Positions 51,077 through 59,872 of a stretch of 64,000 bases of DNA are shown one piece after another. Made by a program: the position numbers and the translations under genes. Position 1 is the stretch's first letter; the number at the start of each line of letters is the position of its first letter. Under the pieces are notes generated by a model. It searched no databases and was not told the DNA's origin. It saw only the letters and a program-made list of their open reading frames with translations. The DNA is from Clostridia bacterium. GTDB lineage: Bacteria; Bacillota; Clostridia; Oscillospirales; Acutalibacteraceae. The stretch is from contig CAAEIG010000081.1 of the NCBI GenBank assembly GCA_900755895.1, forward strand, positions 62,001 to 126,000, written 5' to 3'.

Positions 51077-53351
51077 AGTGGTGGGCAAGTCCATGCGGAA
51101 AAAGGATTCCATGCAGCTGCTGTTGGGCAAGCCCCTCTTTGTGGATGACATCACACCCCAGGATGCCTTGGTAGTGAAAGTGCTTCGCAGTCCCCACGCC
51201 AATGCACTGGTGGAGGAGATCGATATCTCCAAAGCCATGCTGGTTCCCGGAGTTGTGGCGGTGTACACCTACCAGGATTCTCCCCAAGAGCGGTTCACCA
51301 TGGCAGGCCAGACCTACCCGGAGCCCTCACCTCGGGATCGTCTGCTGTTGGACCGGCACCTGCGTTTTGTAGGGGATGCCGTGGCCATTGTGGCCGGTGA
51401 GACGGAGAAAGCGGTGGATAAGGCTATGAAGCTTATCAAGGTCCAGTACCAGGTGCTGGAGCCCTTGCTGGATTTTCATATAGCCAAGGATAACCCTATT
51501 TTGATCCATCCCGAGGACAGCTGGAACGCTCCCTGTCCGGTGGGAGCGGATAACAAGCGGAATCTCTGCGCCAGCGGAACTTGCGGCGACGGAGATGTGG
51601 AGGAAGTGCTGTCCCAGTGTGACTATGTGGTGGAGCACACCTACCAGGTGAAGGCTTGTCAGCAGGCCATGATGGAGACCTTCCGCACCTACACAGAGAT
51701 TGACCGGTATGGGCGGCTGCACGTGGTTTCCTCCACGCAGATCGTCTTTCACTGCCGCAGAATCATCGCCAATGCTTTGGGAATTCCCAAGTCCAAGGTT
51801 CACGTGGAGAAGCCACGGATCGGCGGCGGCTTCGGGGCAAAACAGACGGTGGTGGCAGAGGTCTATCCGGCCTTCGTCACCTGGAAGACTGGCCACCCCG
51901 CTAAGATGATCTACACGCGTCAAGAGTGCCAGACTGCTGCGTCTCCCCGCCACGCTATGGATGTCACAGTCCGGCTGGGCGCCATGAAGGACGGCACCAT
52001 CCGGGCGCTGGATGTGTACACACTGTCCAACACCGGTGCATACGGTGAGCATGGCCCCACCACCGTGGGGCTCTCCGGGCACAAGTCCATTCCCCTGTAT
52101 ACCGGCGGTCTGGAGGCGTTCCGGTTCTCCTATGACGTGGTTTACACCAATGTTCAGTCCTCCGGCGCCTACCGTGGTTACGGCGCCACCCAGGGCATAT
52201 TCGCTGTGGAAAGTGCGGTCAACGAATTGGCGGATATTCTACAGATGGATCCCGCTGCCCTCCGGGAGAAGAACATCGTCCGGGAGGGTATGGTCATGCC
52301 TGCCTATTACTATGAGGTGGCCAATGCCTGTGCCTTGGACCAGTGCATCAGCCGGTGCAAGGAGATTTTCGACTGGGACGCCAAATATCCTGTGCGTGAC
52401 ATGGGCAATGGAAAAGTTCGTGCTGCCGGCATGGCTCTGAGTATGCAGGGTTCTGCAATTTCCAACTGCGACGTGGGATCCGCCACCATCAAGTTGGGAG
52501 ACGATGGGTTCTATAACCTGATTATCGGCGCGGCGGATATGGGCACTGGATGTGACACCATCCTGGCCATGATTGCCGCCGAAACTTTGGAGTGTTCCCC
52601 CGATGAGATCGTCGTCTTTGGTGCGGATACCGATGCTTCCCCCTACGATTCCGGTTCTTACGCCTCCTCCACCACCTACCTGACAGGTAAGGCCACAGAG
52701 AAGGCGTGCATGGAGCTTCAGGATAATATGCGCGCCATCGCCGCCTCCATCCTGAAGTGCGACGTATCCGAACTGGAATTCCGGGGAGATGGTGTCTATA
52801 AGTTGGATGGCACAGGATTTGTCTCCCGCAGCGACATTGCCACAGCCTCCATGGTCAATAATACCATTCCCGCCCAGGCGACGGTCACCCATTCCTCGCC
52901 GGTGTCTCCTCCGCCCTTTATGGTGGGCATGGTGGAGATCGAGCTGGATCGGGAGACCGGCGGTGTGCAGGTGCTGAATTATTCCTCCGTGGTGGACTGC
53001 GGTATCCCCATTGCAGAGAATCTGGCTCGGATCCAAGCGGAAGGTGGTATCGTGCAGGGTATCGGCATGGCTCTCTCGGAGAATGTGACCTACACGGACA
53101 AGGGGAAGATCCTGGAGGATTCCTTCATGCAGTACAAAATCCCCACCCGGCTGGATATGGGTACGCTCCACGTGGAGTTCGCATATAGCCACGAACCCAC
53201 TGGGCCATATGGGGCCAAGTCCATTGGTGAAGTGGTCATCAACACCCCGGCCCCTGCCATCGCTCACGCGATTTTCCGGGCCACAGGTGTGTGGCATCGC
53301 AGCCTTCCCATCACCCCGGAAAAGATTCTAATGGAGATGCCCAATGCGTAA
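51063..53351 (+). CDS. xdhA: Xanthine dehydrogenase molybdenum-binding subunit
   Basis: Predicted 762 residues. It hydroxylates purines or a related heterocycle at a molybdopterin centre. GKPLFVDDI opens the hammerhead domain; GGGFGAKQ, GAYRGYGATQ and AADMGTGCDT bind the cofactor; the catalytic Glu lies in AKSIGEVVINTPAPA near residue 723. Together with XdhB and XdhC it forms the three-chain enzyme. Purine as substrate rests on the adjacent purine permease; related enzymes act on nicotinate or other heterocycles. It overlaps both neighbouring genes. Confidence 0.92.
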   Translation: MAAYKVVGKSMRKKDSMQLLLGKPLFVDDITPQDALVVKVLRSPHANALVEEIDISKAMLVPGVVAVYTYQDSPQERFTMAGQTYPEPSPRDRLLLDRHLRFVGDAVAIVAGETEKAVDKAMKLIKVQYQVLEPLLDFHIAKDNPILIHPEDSWNAPCPVGADNKRNLCASGTCGDGDVEEVLSQCDYVVEHTYQVKACQQAMMETFRTYTEIDRYGRLHVVSSTQIVFHCRRIIANALGIPKSKVHVEKPRIGGGFGAKQTVVAEVYPAFVTWKTGHPAKMIYTRQECQTAASPRHAMDVTVRLGAMKDGTIRALDVYTLSNTGAYGEHGPTTVGLSGHKSIPLYTGGLEAFRFSYDVVYTNVQSSGAYRGYGATQGIFAVESAVNELADILQMDPAALREKNIVREGMVMPAYYYEVANACALDQCISRCKEIFDWDAKYPVRDMGNGKVRAAGMALSMQGSAISNCDVGSATIKLGDDGFYNLIIGAADMGTGCDTILAMIAAETLECSPDEIVVFGADTDASPYDSGSYASSTTYLTGKATEKACMELQDNMRAIAASILKCDVSELEFRGDGVYKLDGTGFVSRSDIATASMVNNTIPAQATVTHSSPVSPPPFMVGMVEIELDRETGGVQVLNYSSVVDCGIPIAENLARIQAEGGIVQGIGMALSENVTYTDKGKILEDSFMQYKIPTRLDMGTLHVEFAYSHEPTGPYGAKSIGEVVINTPAPAIAHAIFRATGVWHRSLPITPEKILMEMPNA

Positions 53352-53925
53352 GCATATTCTGTTCCTGGCTTCGGGGAGCAGCCGAAGGTTCGGAAAAAAT
53401 AAGCTGCTCTATCCAGTAAAGGGAAGACCCATGTTTCTCTGGACTTTGGAGATGCTGGAAAACCTGGTGAACAAAAGGCAGGACTGTCGCTTGCTGGTGG
53501 TATCCCGGTATGAGGAGATCCGCCAGGAGGCGTCCCGAAGGGGGATTGCCGCAGTGGATAGTCCGGAAAGTGAAGGGGGCATTTCCTTTTCTATCCGTGC
53601 GGGGTTGTCCGCGCTGAAGGACGTGGAAGAGGGGGATTTTCTCCTGTTTGTGGTGGCGGATCAACCCTATTTGACGGAAGATTCCATGCTCCGCCTTTTG
53701 GACTGCGCCAAGGAAGGCGTGGAGGGTGCTAGTCTGTGTTGGGGAGACCGCCCGGGGAATCCCACGTTGTTCTCCGTGAAGCTTTTGCCGGAGCTTATGG
53801 CTTTGGAAGGGGACACTGGGGGAAGGGCCGTCCTGCGCCGTCATAAATGTGTTTTTGTCCAGGCCGCGTCTGAGAAAGAATTGGAGGACATTGACACGCC
53901 TGTGGACGGGTTAGAAACTTCTTAA
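53344..53925 (+). CDS. mocA: MocA-like molybdenum cofactor nucleotidyltransferase
   Basis: Predicted 193 residues. The N-terminal LASGSSRRFGKNKLL is the nucleotidyltransferase P-loop-like motif of MobA/MocA, with VVADQPYLT as the metal-binding Asp and DTGGRAVL following. It probably transfers CMP to molybdopterin for the adjacent xanthine dehydrogenase. It overlaps xdhA by eight bases. Confidence 0.88.
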   Translation: MRKHILFLASGSSRRFGKNKLLYPVKGRPMFLWTLEMLENLVNKRQDCRLLVVSRYEEIRQEASRRGIAAVDSPESEGGISFSIRAGLSALKDVEEGDFLLFVVADQPYLTEDSMLRLLDCAKEGVEGASLCWGDRPGNPTLFSVKLLPELMALEGDTGGRAVLRRHKCVFVQAASEKELEDIDTPVDGLETS

Positions 53926-53933
53926 AAAACGTG

Positions 53934-54831
53934 ATGATATATCGCAGACGGTCACAGCTAGTACGGGTACTTCGCCTCCAAACCCCTCTGGTGGTGATGA
54001 TCCAACCCCAGAGCCTTCGGTCAAGACTCCTCCTGGTCCCAGCGTAGGTGGTGCAGAAGGCTGGTATGAGATTGCTGAACTGGTGCTTCAGACGCCGGCA
54101 TCACCTGGACGGTGAACGGCTAGGATATCCCCGCTGACTTGGATGTGGCGGACCTAGACCTGGGTGCGAGTCTTTATACGAAGAGACCGCTGGCTAGGTG
54201 GATGGCTGGGGCAACGTAGAGCTGACGATGAGCCATGCCAGCCAGTACGCGATTGTTCTGGACCAGAAGAACCACACACTGCCTTTTACCGATGTGGACG
54301 AAGAGGACTGGTACAACGAGGCTGTGGAGTTTGTCTACGGGCAGGGCATGATGACGGGTACCAGTGCCACCATCTTTGCCCCCAACGCAACCCTGAGCCG
54401 TGCCATGGTTGCCCAAATTCTCTACAATTTGGAGGGCCAGCCGGAAGTGACTGAAACCGCCGAATTCACTGACGTGGGCGAAGGTCACTGGGCGATGGAT
54501 TCTATTACCTGGGCTAATGAGGCTGGTTTGATGATTGGATATGGAAATGACCTTTTCTATCCGGATCGCAGCATCTCTCGCGAGGAGCTGGCCCAAGTTC
54601 TTTACAATTATGCCGAGTATAGGGGCATTACCCTGCCCGCTCTGGGAGATTTGTCCAAGTATCCTGATGGCGGCAAGGTCCAGGATTGGGCGAAGAATGC
54701 AATGAGCTGGGCCGCTGGCCTGGGACTTATCAACGGCTTCGAGGAGACAATACTCTGCAGCCCGAAGCCAGCAAACCCGTGCTCAGGCAGCCACGATATT
54801 GATGGGTTTTGCTCAGAATTTGATGAAGTAA
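53934..54831 (+). pseudogene. Decayed SLH-domain cell-surface protein
   Basis: Fragments of one surface protein remain in changing frames. First a Pro-rich linker (GGDDPTPEPSVKTPP), then ITWTVNG followed by a TAG stop and DIPADLDVADLDLG. From about 54198 there is a long frame with HASQYAIVLD and SLH repeats (LPFTDVDEEDWYNEAVEFVYGQG, FTDVGEGHWAMDSITW). Two small insertions near 54745 and 54766 break the last SLH repeat; its end (TRAQAATILMGF) is in another frame and stops at 54829-54831. A start, signal peptide and main body are missing. It was probably an exported wall-anchored protein and is now inactive. Confidence 0.82.
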
Positions 54832-55143
54832 CAGTTGCGGATATCGCAAAGAAAGACCGGGAGAAATCCCGGCCTTTCTTTTTTGTGTGCCTAAGAAGTA
54901 GTTCTTTTGAGACACAAACGAGTTGCCTTGTTTTTGCCGATTTGCTTGCGTACAAAGCGTTGATCTAGTTGGAAGTTTTCAGAAAGCAGGCGTGAAACAG
55001 GGGATGGTTTGCGTTCCCAAAATCGCAATTGGGATTTTATTTATAAAAACTATTTAACAATATAATATATAAGTATTTGCTATTTCTTTTTCCGGATGCT
55101 ACCATGAGCTTGTAGTCAAAGTAAAGCATCAGGAGGGATTGCT
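54832..55143. other. Intergenic region between SLH remnant and MFS gene
   Basis: It holds the terminator listed separately, then AT-rich sequence with TATAAT at 55061-55066 but no good -35 box at the right distance. CAGGAGGG near the right end is the ribosome binding site of the MFS gene. No gene is visible. Confidence 0.6.
54852..54884 (+). terminator. Terminator after the SLH remnant
   Basis: The stem CCGGGA / TCCCGG with a GAAA loop, flanked by AAAG and CTTT, is followed by a T-rich tract. A near-identical hairpin occurs at 58125-58157. Confidence 0.85.
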
Positions 55144-56316
55144 GTGACAAAAGGGATCATTTTCATCCTCACGCTGGGGGTGTTTAGTATCATCAACACA
55201 GAGATGGGTGTGGTGGGGATATTGCCTCTGGTGGCGGAGGAATACGGCGTCACCGTAGCCACTGCCGGCCTGTTGGTAAGCCTATTTGCTTTGATAGTGG
55301 CTTTTGCAGGACCCACCATGCCGCTACTTTTTTCCCGTATCAATCGGAAAAAGACTATGCTGTTGGTGTTGGGAGTGTTCACCGGATGCAATTTGATCTC
55401 CGCCTTTGCAACCACTTTCCCCGTGGTAGTGGCAGCCCGAGTGATCCCTGCCTTTTTTCAACCGGTGTACGTTTCTATGGCCATGTCCGTGGCAGGGGCC
55501 TCTGTTTCCAAGGAGGAAGCTCCCAAAGCCGTCTCCAAGGTGATGATCGGTGTTTCAGCTGGTATGGTGCTGGGAGTCCCCATTGTCAGTTATATTGCCC
55601 ATGTCACTTCTCTGCGGATGGGCATGTTGTTCTTTGCGGCGGTGAATGCCGTGGCATTGATCGCAACCGTTATCGTGGTGCCGGATCTGCCGGTAAAGGA
55701 AAAGCTCTCTTATGGTTCCCAACTCAGTGTGCTAAAGGAGGGTCGTGTGTGGTTGGCCATTCTGGGCGTGATGTGTCTGAATGGATCCATCTTTGGAATG
55801 TATAGCTACCTTTCCGATTATTTGGAGAATGTGACACACCTCTCCCCAGGAATAGTCAGCGCTTTGCTGCTGGTCTATGGACTTTCCAATATCCTGGGCA
55901 ATGTGATTGCCGGCCGGGCTTTAAGCAGTCGCCCTCTAGGATTTGTGCTGGTGTTTCCGCCTTTGCTAATTGCGGTGTATGCGGTGCTTTTCTTCCTGGG
56001 AGCTTTTACCGTGCCCATGGCTATTTTGACCCTTGTGTGGGGCGTGTTGGCTGGCTGTGCTGCAAATATCAACCAGTATTGGCTGGCTACTGCGGCACCT
56101 CATGCCCCTGATTTTGCCAACGGATTGTTTTTGGCTTCCACCAACCTGGGCACAACCATAGCTACCACAGTATGTGGGTTCTTTCTCTCCAGCATGGGGA
56201 CGCAGTTCATTGTGTTGGGAGGCGCTCTCTTTTTGGTGTGTGCCCTGGGCTTGATTGTATTGCGGGTGCAGATGGATAAACGCGCCGGAAACGAAATCCG
56301 CTCTCAATTGACCTAA
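55144..56316 (+). CDS. MFS transporter (AraJ/sugar-efflux-like)
   Basis: Predicted 390-residue membrane protein with twelve hydrophobic segments. INTEMGVVGILPLVAEEYGVTVATAGLLVSLFAL near the start is the DHA1/AraJ-type pattern. It probably exports sugars or drugs; the substrate is not determinable. The GTG start follows CAGGAGGG. It begins a short rightward run with the cyclophilin-fold lipoprotein. Confidence 0.88.
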   Translation: MTKGIIFILTLGVFSIINTEMGVVGILPLVAEEYGVTVATAGLLVSLFALIVAFAGPTMPLLFSRINRKKTMLLVLGVFTGCNLISAFATTFPVVVAARVIPAFFQPVYVSMAMSVAGASVSKEEAPKAVSKVMIGVSAGMVLGVPIVSYIAHVTSLRMGMLFFAAVNAVALIATVIVVPDLPVKEKLSYGSQLSVLKEGRVWLAILGVMCLNGSIFGMYSYLSDYLENVTHLSPGIVSALLLVYGLSNILGNVIAGRALSSRPLGFVLVFPPLLIAVYAVLFFLGAFTVPMAILTLVWGVLAGCAANINQYWLATAAPHAPDFANGLFLASTNLGTTIATTVCGFFLSSMGTQFIVLGGALFLVCALGLIVLRVQMDKRAGNEIRSQLT

Positions 56317-56400
56317 ACGAAACGGACCAAACAACTTTCTGCAAAGAATGAATCCTAGCTCTGGAATTCAGCGCTCTAGGTTTATGAAAGTGGTGATATT

Positions 56401-56958
56401 TTGAGGCGGGTTTTTAGTGTCCTGGCACTTCTTCTAGCGGCTTTGATTTTTGTGTTGAGTGGGTGTTCGGACACCCAGAATGCCCAAGTTAGCGGTCAGA
56501 TGGTGGACATTGTCGAGACTACCCACGCTCCCCAGGAAGCTGACTTCTCGGCGCAATTACCGGAACCCACTGTCAGTTATATTGAAAATGATCAGGAGGA
56601 ATCAGTCATGAAAATGCAAGTGGACGTCAACGGAACCTTGTTTACAGCAACCTTGGAGGATAACACTGCGGTGCAGGCCCTAGTGGAAATGTTGGAGGGT
56701 GGCCCTGTCACCATCCAAATGGGTGAATATGGGGGTTTTGAGAAAGTGGGGGACTTGGGTGCCAGTCTTCCTACCAGCAACCGGCAGGTCACCACTCAGT
56801 CCGGAGATATTGTCTTGTACCAGGGAAGCCAAATTGTGATGTTCTACGGTTCCAATTCCTGGAGCTACACCCGTCTTGGCCGCATTGATGATTTGAATGG
56901 CTGGGAGGCTGCACTGGGTAAGGGAGATGCTGTGGTTACCCTGTCCTTGGCAATGTAA
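56401..56958 (+). CDS. Lipoprotein with cyclophilin-like fold
   Basis: Predicted 185 residues from a TTG start. The signal ends at lipobox LSGC (Cys22). A linker leads to a C-terminal domain (about 70-185) resembling the cyclophilin-like fold: DVNGTLFTATLEDNTAVQALVEML, then GDIVLYQGSQIVMFYGSNSWSYTRLGRI. Such domains lack obvious prolyl-isomerase residues and their role is unknown. The ribosome binding site before the TTG is weak (AAGTGGTG). Confidence 0.75.
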   Translation: MRRVFSVLALLLAALIFVLSGCSDTQNAQVSGQMVDIVETTHAPQEADFSAQLPEPTVSYIENDQEESVMKMQVDVNGTLFTATLEDNTAVQALVEMLEGGPVTIQMGEYGGFEKVGDLGASLPTSNRQVTTQSGDIVLYQGSQIVMFYGSNSWSYTRLGRIDDLNGWEAALGKGDAVVTLSLAM

Positions 56959-57102
56959 GGCCGCCTGGAAGAGAAACATCTGTGATTTGAGAAAGCTCAC
57001 AGGGTAATTTGATCTTGTGATGAAGCTGGGAGAACCCTGGACGAAGAGCAGTTGCGGTCCTTGTTTGCCTGTGGTATAGTTGAGAAAAGGAGGGGGATCG
57101 CA

Positions 57103-57996
57103 GTGATTCAGGTCACAGATACATTGGACGAAATCCAGAACCTATTTCCCGGTGGAACCTTTGATTTTTCGGCTTGGGAGCAGTATGCCAGCCGTTGTTT
57201 TGGAAATGACAGCCATATTTTTCGAGATGATATGGAAGATGTGCTGGCCACAGGGAAGTATTTCTATGAACGTGATTATCTGCCGGTTATCCAAGGGGTG
57301 TATGGAGATCCCAGACTTGAAAGCGTGCGGAGCACTTTTCATCAAGTGACAGAGGGGTTGAACGAGAGGGTAAAAGCCCAGTTTGGAGAAGAACTGGAAG
57401 TGGATATTGTTTTATACCTTGGCCTCTGTAATGGAGCGGGGTGGGCGACCACCTTGGGCGGCAGGGATCAGGTGCTTTTAGGGATTGAAAAAATATTGGA
57501 GCTGGACTGGACAAGTCTCAGCGATCTGCAAGGGTTGATCTACCACGAACTGGGACACTTATACCACAGTCAGCATGGATGGGTTCCTCAAGTGGCCCAG
57601 GAGGGGGCGGAACACTTTTTGTGGCAGCTTTTTTCTGAAGGCATTGCCATGGGATTCGAACAAATGCTGGTGGGAGATTGGGATTATTTCCAGCAGGACA
57701 AAAACGGTTGGAAAGCGTGGTGCCAAGAGCACTACTTAGAGATCCTAAACGATTTTGACAAGGACTTGCCGGGGATGACGCCCAGCAATCAACGGTATTT
57801 TGGCGATTGGGTGAACTATTCTGGACATGGCGATGTGGGATACTACTTAGGTTCCCGCTGGATCCAAAGTCTTCTGAAGCACTGGAGTTTTGACGAGATC
57901 ATTTGCTTTTCACAGGAGTCTTTTGTTGCCCACTATCGTGAGTATATTAGAACTTTGCTTGGAAGGAAGAGCTGTTTTCCATCCGTCGTTGATTAA
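57103..57996 (+). CDS. Predicted HExxH zinc-peptidase-like protein
   Basis: Predicted 297 residues from the GTG at 57103, which has an AAAAGGAGGGGG site; an upstream in-frame TTG at 57052 has none. YHELGHLYH places HELGH at residues 148-152, and FSEGIAMGFEQ about 45 residues later offers the third, glutamate ligand of gluzincin-type metallopeptidases. No signal peptide is seen, so it is probably cytoplasmic. It resembles uncharacterised DUF2268-like families in layout. The substrate is unknown. Confidence 0.72.
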   Translation: MIQVTDTLDEIQNLFPGGTFDFSAWEQYASRCFGNDSHIFRDDMEDVLATGKYFYERDYLPVIQGVYGDPRLESVRSTFHQVTEGLNERVKAQFGEELEVDIVLYLGLCNGAGWATTLGGRDQVLLGIEKILELDWTSLSDLQGLIYHELGHLYHSQHGWVPQVAQEGAEHFLWQLFSEGIAMGFEQMLVGDWDYFQQDKNGWKAWCQEHYLEILNDFDKDLPGMTPSNQRYFGDWVNYSGHGDVGYYLGSRWIQSLLKHWSFDEIICFSQESFVAHYREYIRTLLGRKSCFPSVVD

Positions 57997-58124
57997 CCAG
58001 CAAAGTGGATAAGCTGCCTCTTGATGCTATCACCACCTCAAGTGTTTCCATTGTGGTGAGGTGTTTCTCTGTGACGGCAGTCCTTCCGGATGGTAGTTGA
58101 ATGAACTTAGAAAAGAGTAGCGAA

Positions 58125-58157
58125 AAGGCCGGGAGAAGTCCCGGTCTTTCTTTATTT
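58125..58157 (+). terminator. Intrinsic terminator, copy-like of the one after the SLH remnant
   Basis: The stem CCGGGA / TCCCGG with a GAAG loop is followed by TCTTTCTTTATTT. It is about 130 bases past the HExxH gene. Confidence 0.75.
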
Positions 58158-58300
58158 AGAGGAGAAAGTTTGGTTTTGTCCTAGGGACCGTTTTTGAGAA
58201 GGTGGGCAGGAGAGCAGAAACGAGTTGTATGACCGGGAAACTCCGTGATGCTTACGTCAATGCAGAACTTCATCAAATTGCATATATTTTTTGGAAATAC

Positions 58301-58329
58301 TTGAAAAAATAAATACTGTTTTCTATAAT
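58301..58329 (+). promoter_or_regulatory. Promoter of the glycosyltransferase/ABC exporter operon
   Basis: TTGAAA and a perfect TATAAT are separated by 17 bases, about 105 bases before the glycosyltransferase start, leaving a roughly 100-base leader. Confidence 0.7.
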
Positions 58330-58434
58330 AGTTCTAAAACAACTTTTTGCTTTGTGAGCAGTACTGAAATTGCGTTGTTGAGACCTGTGATTCTCAACCT
58401 GCGAGTATGTATTTAGAGAAAGGGAGGATTTGAA

Positions 58435-59859
58435 ATGAAGCTGTACGTCAAGGACTATCCTGATGCGATCTACGTCTACGGACGACCAGAGGTGCGTACT
58501 GCGGTATGCCGGGATCTTCAGCGGCTGGGGCTATCTTATACGGAAGTGGGCAACTCTCCTGAGAAAGTGGCAGGCCTTGCCCTAGGTGAAGGTGACAAGC
58601 TGGTGATTGCCCTAGGCCCGGAGGATATGTTCGGGAAGATCCGGAATGAGCTTGCGGAGAAGCAGGAAGGCCTCCGGTCTCACATTTGGCGGGACATCGA
58701 GTTCTTCAGTGAGCTGTTGACCCATGCCCAGGTGGAGGACGCCCCCCTTTGCCCGGAACCGGAGCGCTCTGTGGCGGTGGGGATGAATATTGACTTTGTG
58801 CTGGGTGGCGCGGAGACCTGGGCTACTCAGCTGTTTTTCGCCTTAAAGAAGGAGCTTACCCCTCAGGGCGTTTCGGTTCAAATGTGGGAGCCCCGGCAGC
58901 AGAGTCCCTATCTGTACGTGGGCCGGGAGTTTTATGGCATTGCTGCTGAAGACGTGATCCAGTTCGGCATGTTTGACGGCTTTCTGGACTACACCCTGGC
59001 GGTGTTGGAGCAGCTCACCCGGCAGCAGCCGCCCCTGCTGTACTTTGACAACGGCAGTATGCACATGTTGTCGGCCTTTTTCCTGGCCAAAAAATATCTG
59101 GGTCTCAAGACTAGGATTATCTCCGTGCTCCACGGAGATGTTTCCATATTCTTAGACCGGGTGACCCGGTGCCAGGAGGTCATTGACAACTTTGTAGCTG
59201 TCAGCGACGATATTGCAGAACATCTGTGTCAGCGGCTCCCGCACCGGGAACAGGACATCTCCGTCTATCTCCAGCTGCCTCCCGAACATCCAGAATCCCT
59301 GGAAAAGAAGTCCGGCACCACGCTGCGCATCGCCTATGCTGCCCGGCTGGAGGCCGGAAACAAGCGCTGTCTGTGGTTGTTGGATGTGATGGATGCCTTA
59401 GCCGCTGCCGGGGTGAACTTTGAGCTGTTCATTGCCGGGGATGGAGAGTGCTACGAGCCTCTCAAAGAGCATATTCAGGCCCAGAACTTGGAGAGCCGGA
59501 TCCACCTGTTGGGGAAGCTTCCTCACGAAGAGATGGATGCTTTCTATGCAGATAAGCACGTGTTTATCAACTTCTCTGTCAGCGAAGGCGGACCTTTGAC
59601 GCTGTTTGAATCTCTGAGCCACGGCGTGGTGCCGGTGGTGACAGATGCCGGGTGTGCAAAACGCTTTATCCGGGAGGGTGAGAACGGATTTATCATTGAT
59701 TCCCCTGCTGCCACAGCAGAGGTGCTGAGGAAGTTGGCCGGCAATTTGGATACCTGCCGCACCCTAGCTGAAAGAGCATTGTCGGGATATCTGACTCAGC
59801 GGAGGGAGATGGAAGGGAAGATCGCAGCGTGGCTGTCTGAAAGCGGCCTGGTCGAATAG
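58435..59859 (+). CDS. GT4-type glycosyltransferase with an N-terminal extra domain
   Basis: Predicted 474 residues. The first 105 or so form a domain I do not recognise. A GT-B fold follows, with VGMNIDFVLGGAETWATQL (glycine-rich acceptor loop) and the C-terminal donor site EGGPLTLFESLSHGVVPVVTD containing the E-x7-E motif. It should transfer a sugar from a nucleotide donor to an unknown acceptor in the cytoplasm. GGGAGG precedes the ATG. It is 13 bases ahead of two ABC exporter genes, so its product may be exported by them. Confidence 0.88.
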   Translation: MKLYVKDYPDAIYVYGRPEVRTAVCRDLQRLGLSYTEVGNSPEKVAGLALGEGDKLVIALGPEDMFGKIRNELAEKQEGLRSHIWRDIEFFSELLTHAQVEDAPLCPEPERSVAVGMNIDFVLGGAETWATQLFFALKKELTPQGVSVQMWEPRQQSPYLYVGREFYGIAAEDVIQFGMFDGFLDYTLAVLEQLTRQQPPLLYFDNGSMHMLSAFFLAKKYLGLKTRIISVLHGDVSIFLDRVTRCQEVIDNFVAVSDDIAEHLCQRLPHREQDISVYLQLPPEHPESLEKKSGTTLRIAYAARLEAGNKRCLWLLDVMDALAAAGVNFELFIAGDGECYEPLKEHIQAQNLESRIHLLGKLPHEEMDAFYADKHVFINFSVSEGGPLTLFESLSHGVVPVVTDAGCAKRFIREGENGFIIDSPAATAEVLRKLAGNLDTCRTLAERALSGYLTQRREMEGKIAAWLSESGLVE

Positions 59860-59872
59860 GGGAGAGAGGAAC

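Larger units (their letters stand above)
57997..58434. other. Intergenic region ahead of the glycosyltransferase
   Basis: It holds an imperfect CACCAC/GTGGTG hairpin (58031-58058), a terminator and a promoter, both listed separately. A 27-codon reading frame at 58229-58312 has a poorly spaced AGGAGA site and overlaps the promoter, so I do not call it a gene. Confidence 0.6.

Noticed and set aside
52239..53297. 352-codon minus-strand frame opposite xdhA
   Set aside because: It is a His/Gly-rich shadow of the molybdenum subunit.
58229..58312. 27-codon frame ahead of the glycosyltransferase, considered as a precursor peptide
   Set aside because: The ribosome site is 15 bases away, its end overlaps the -35 box of the next promoter, and there is no leader or cleavage motif.
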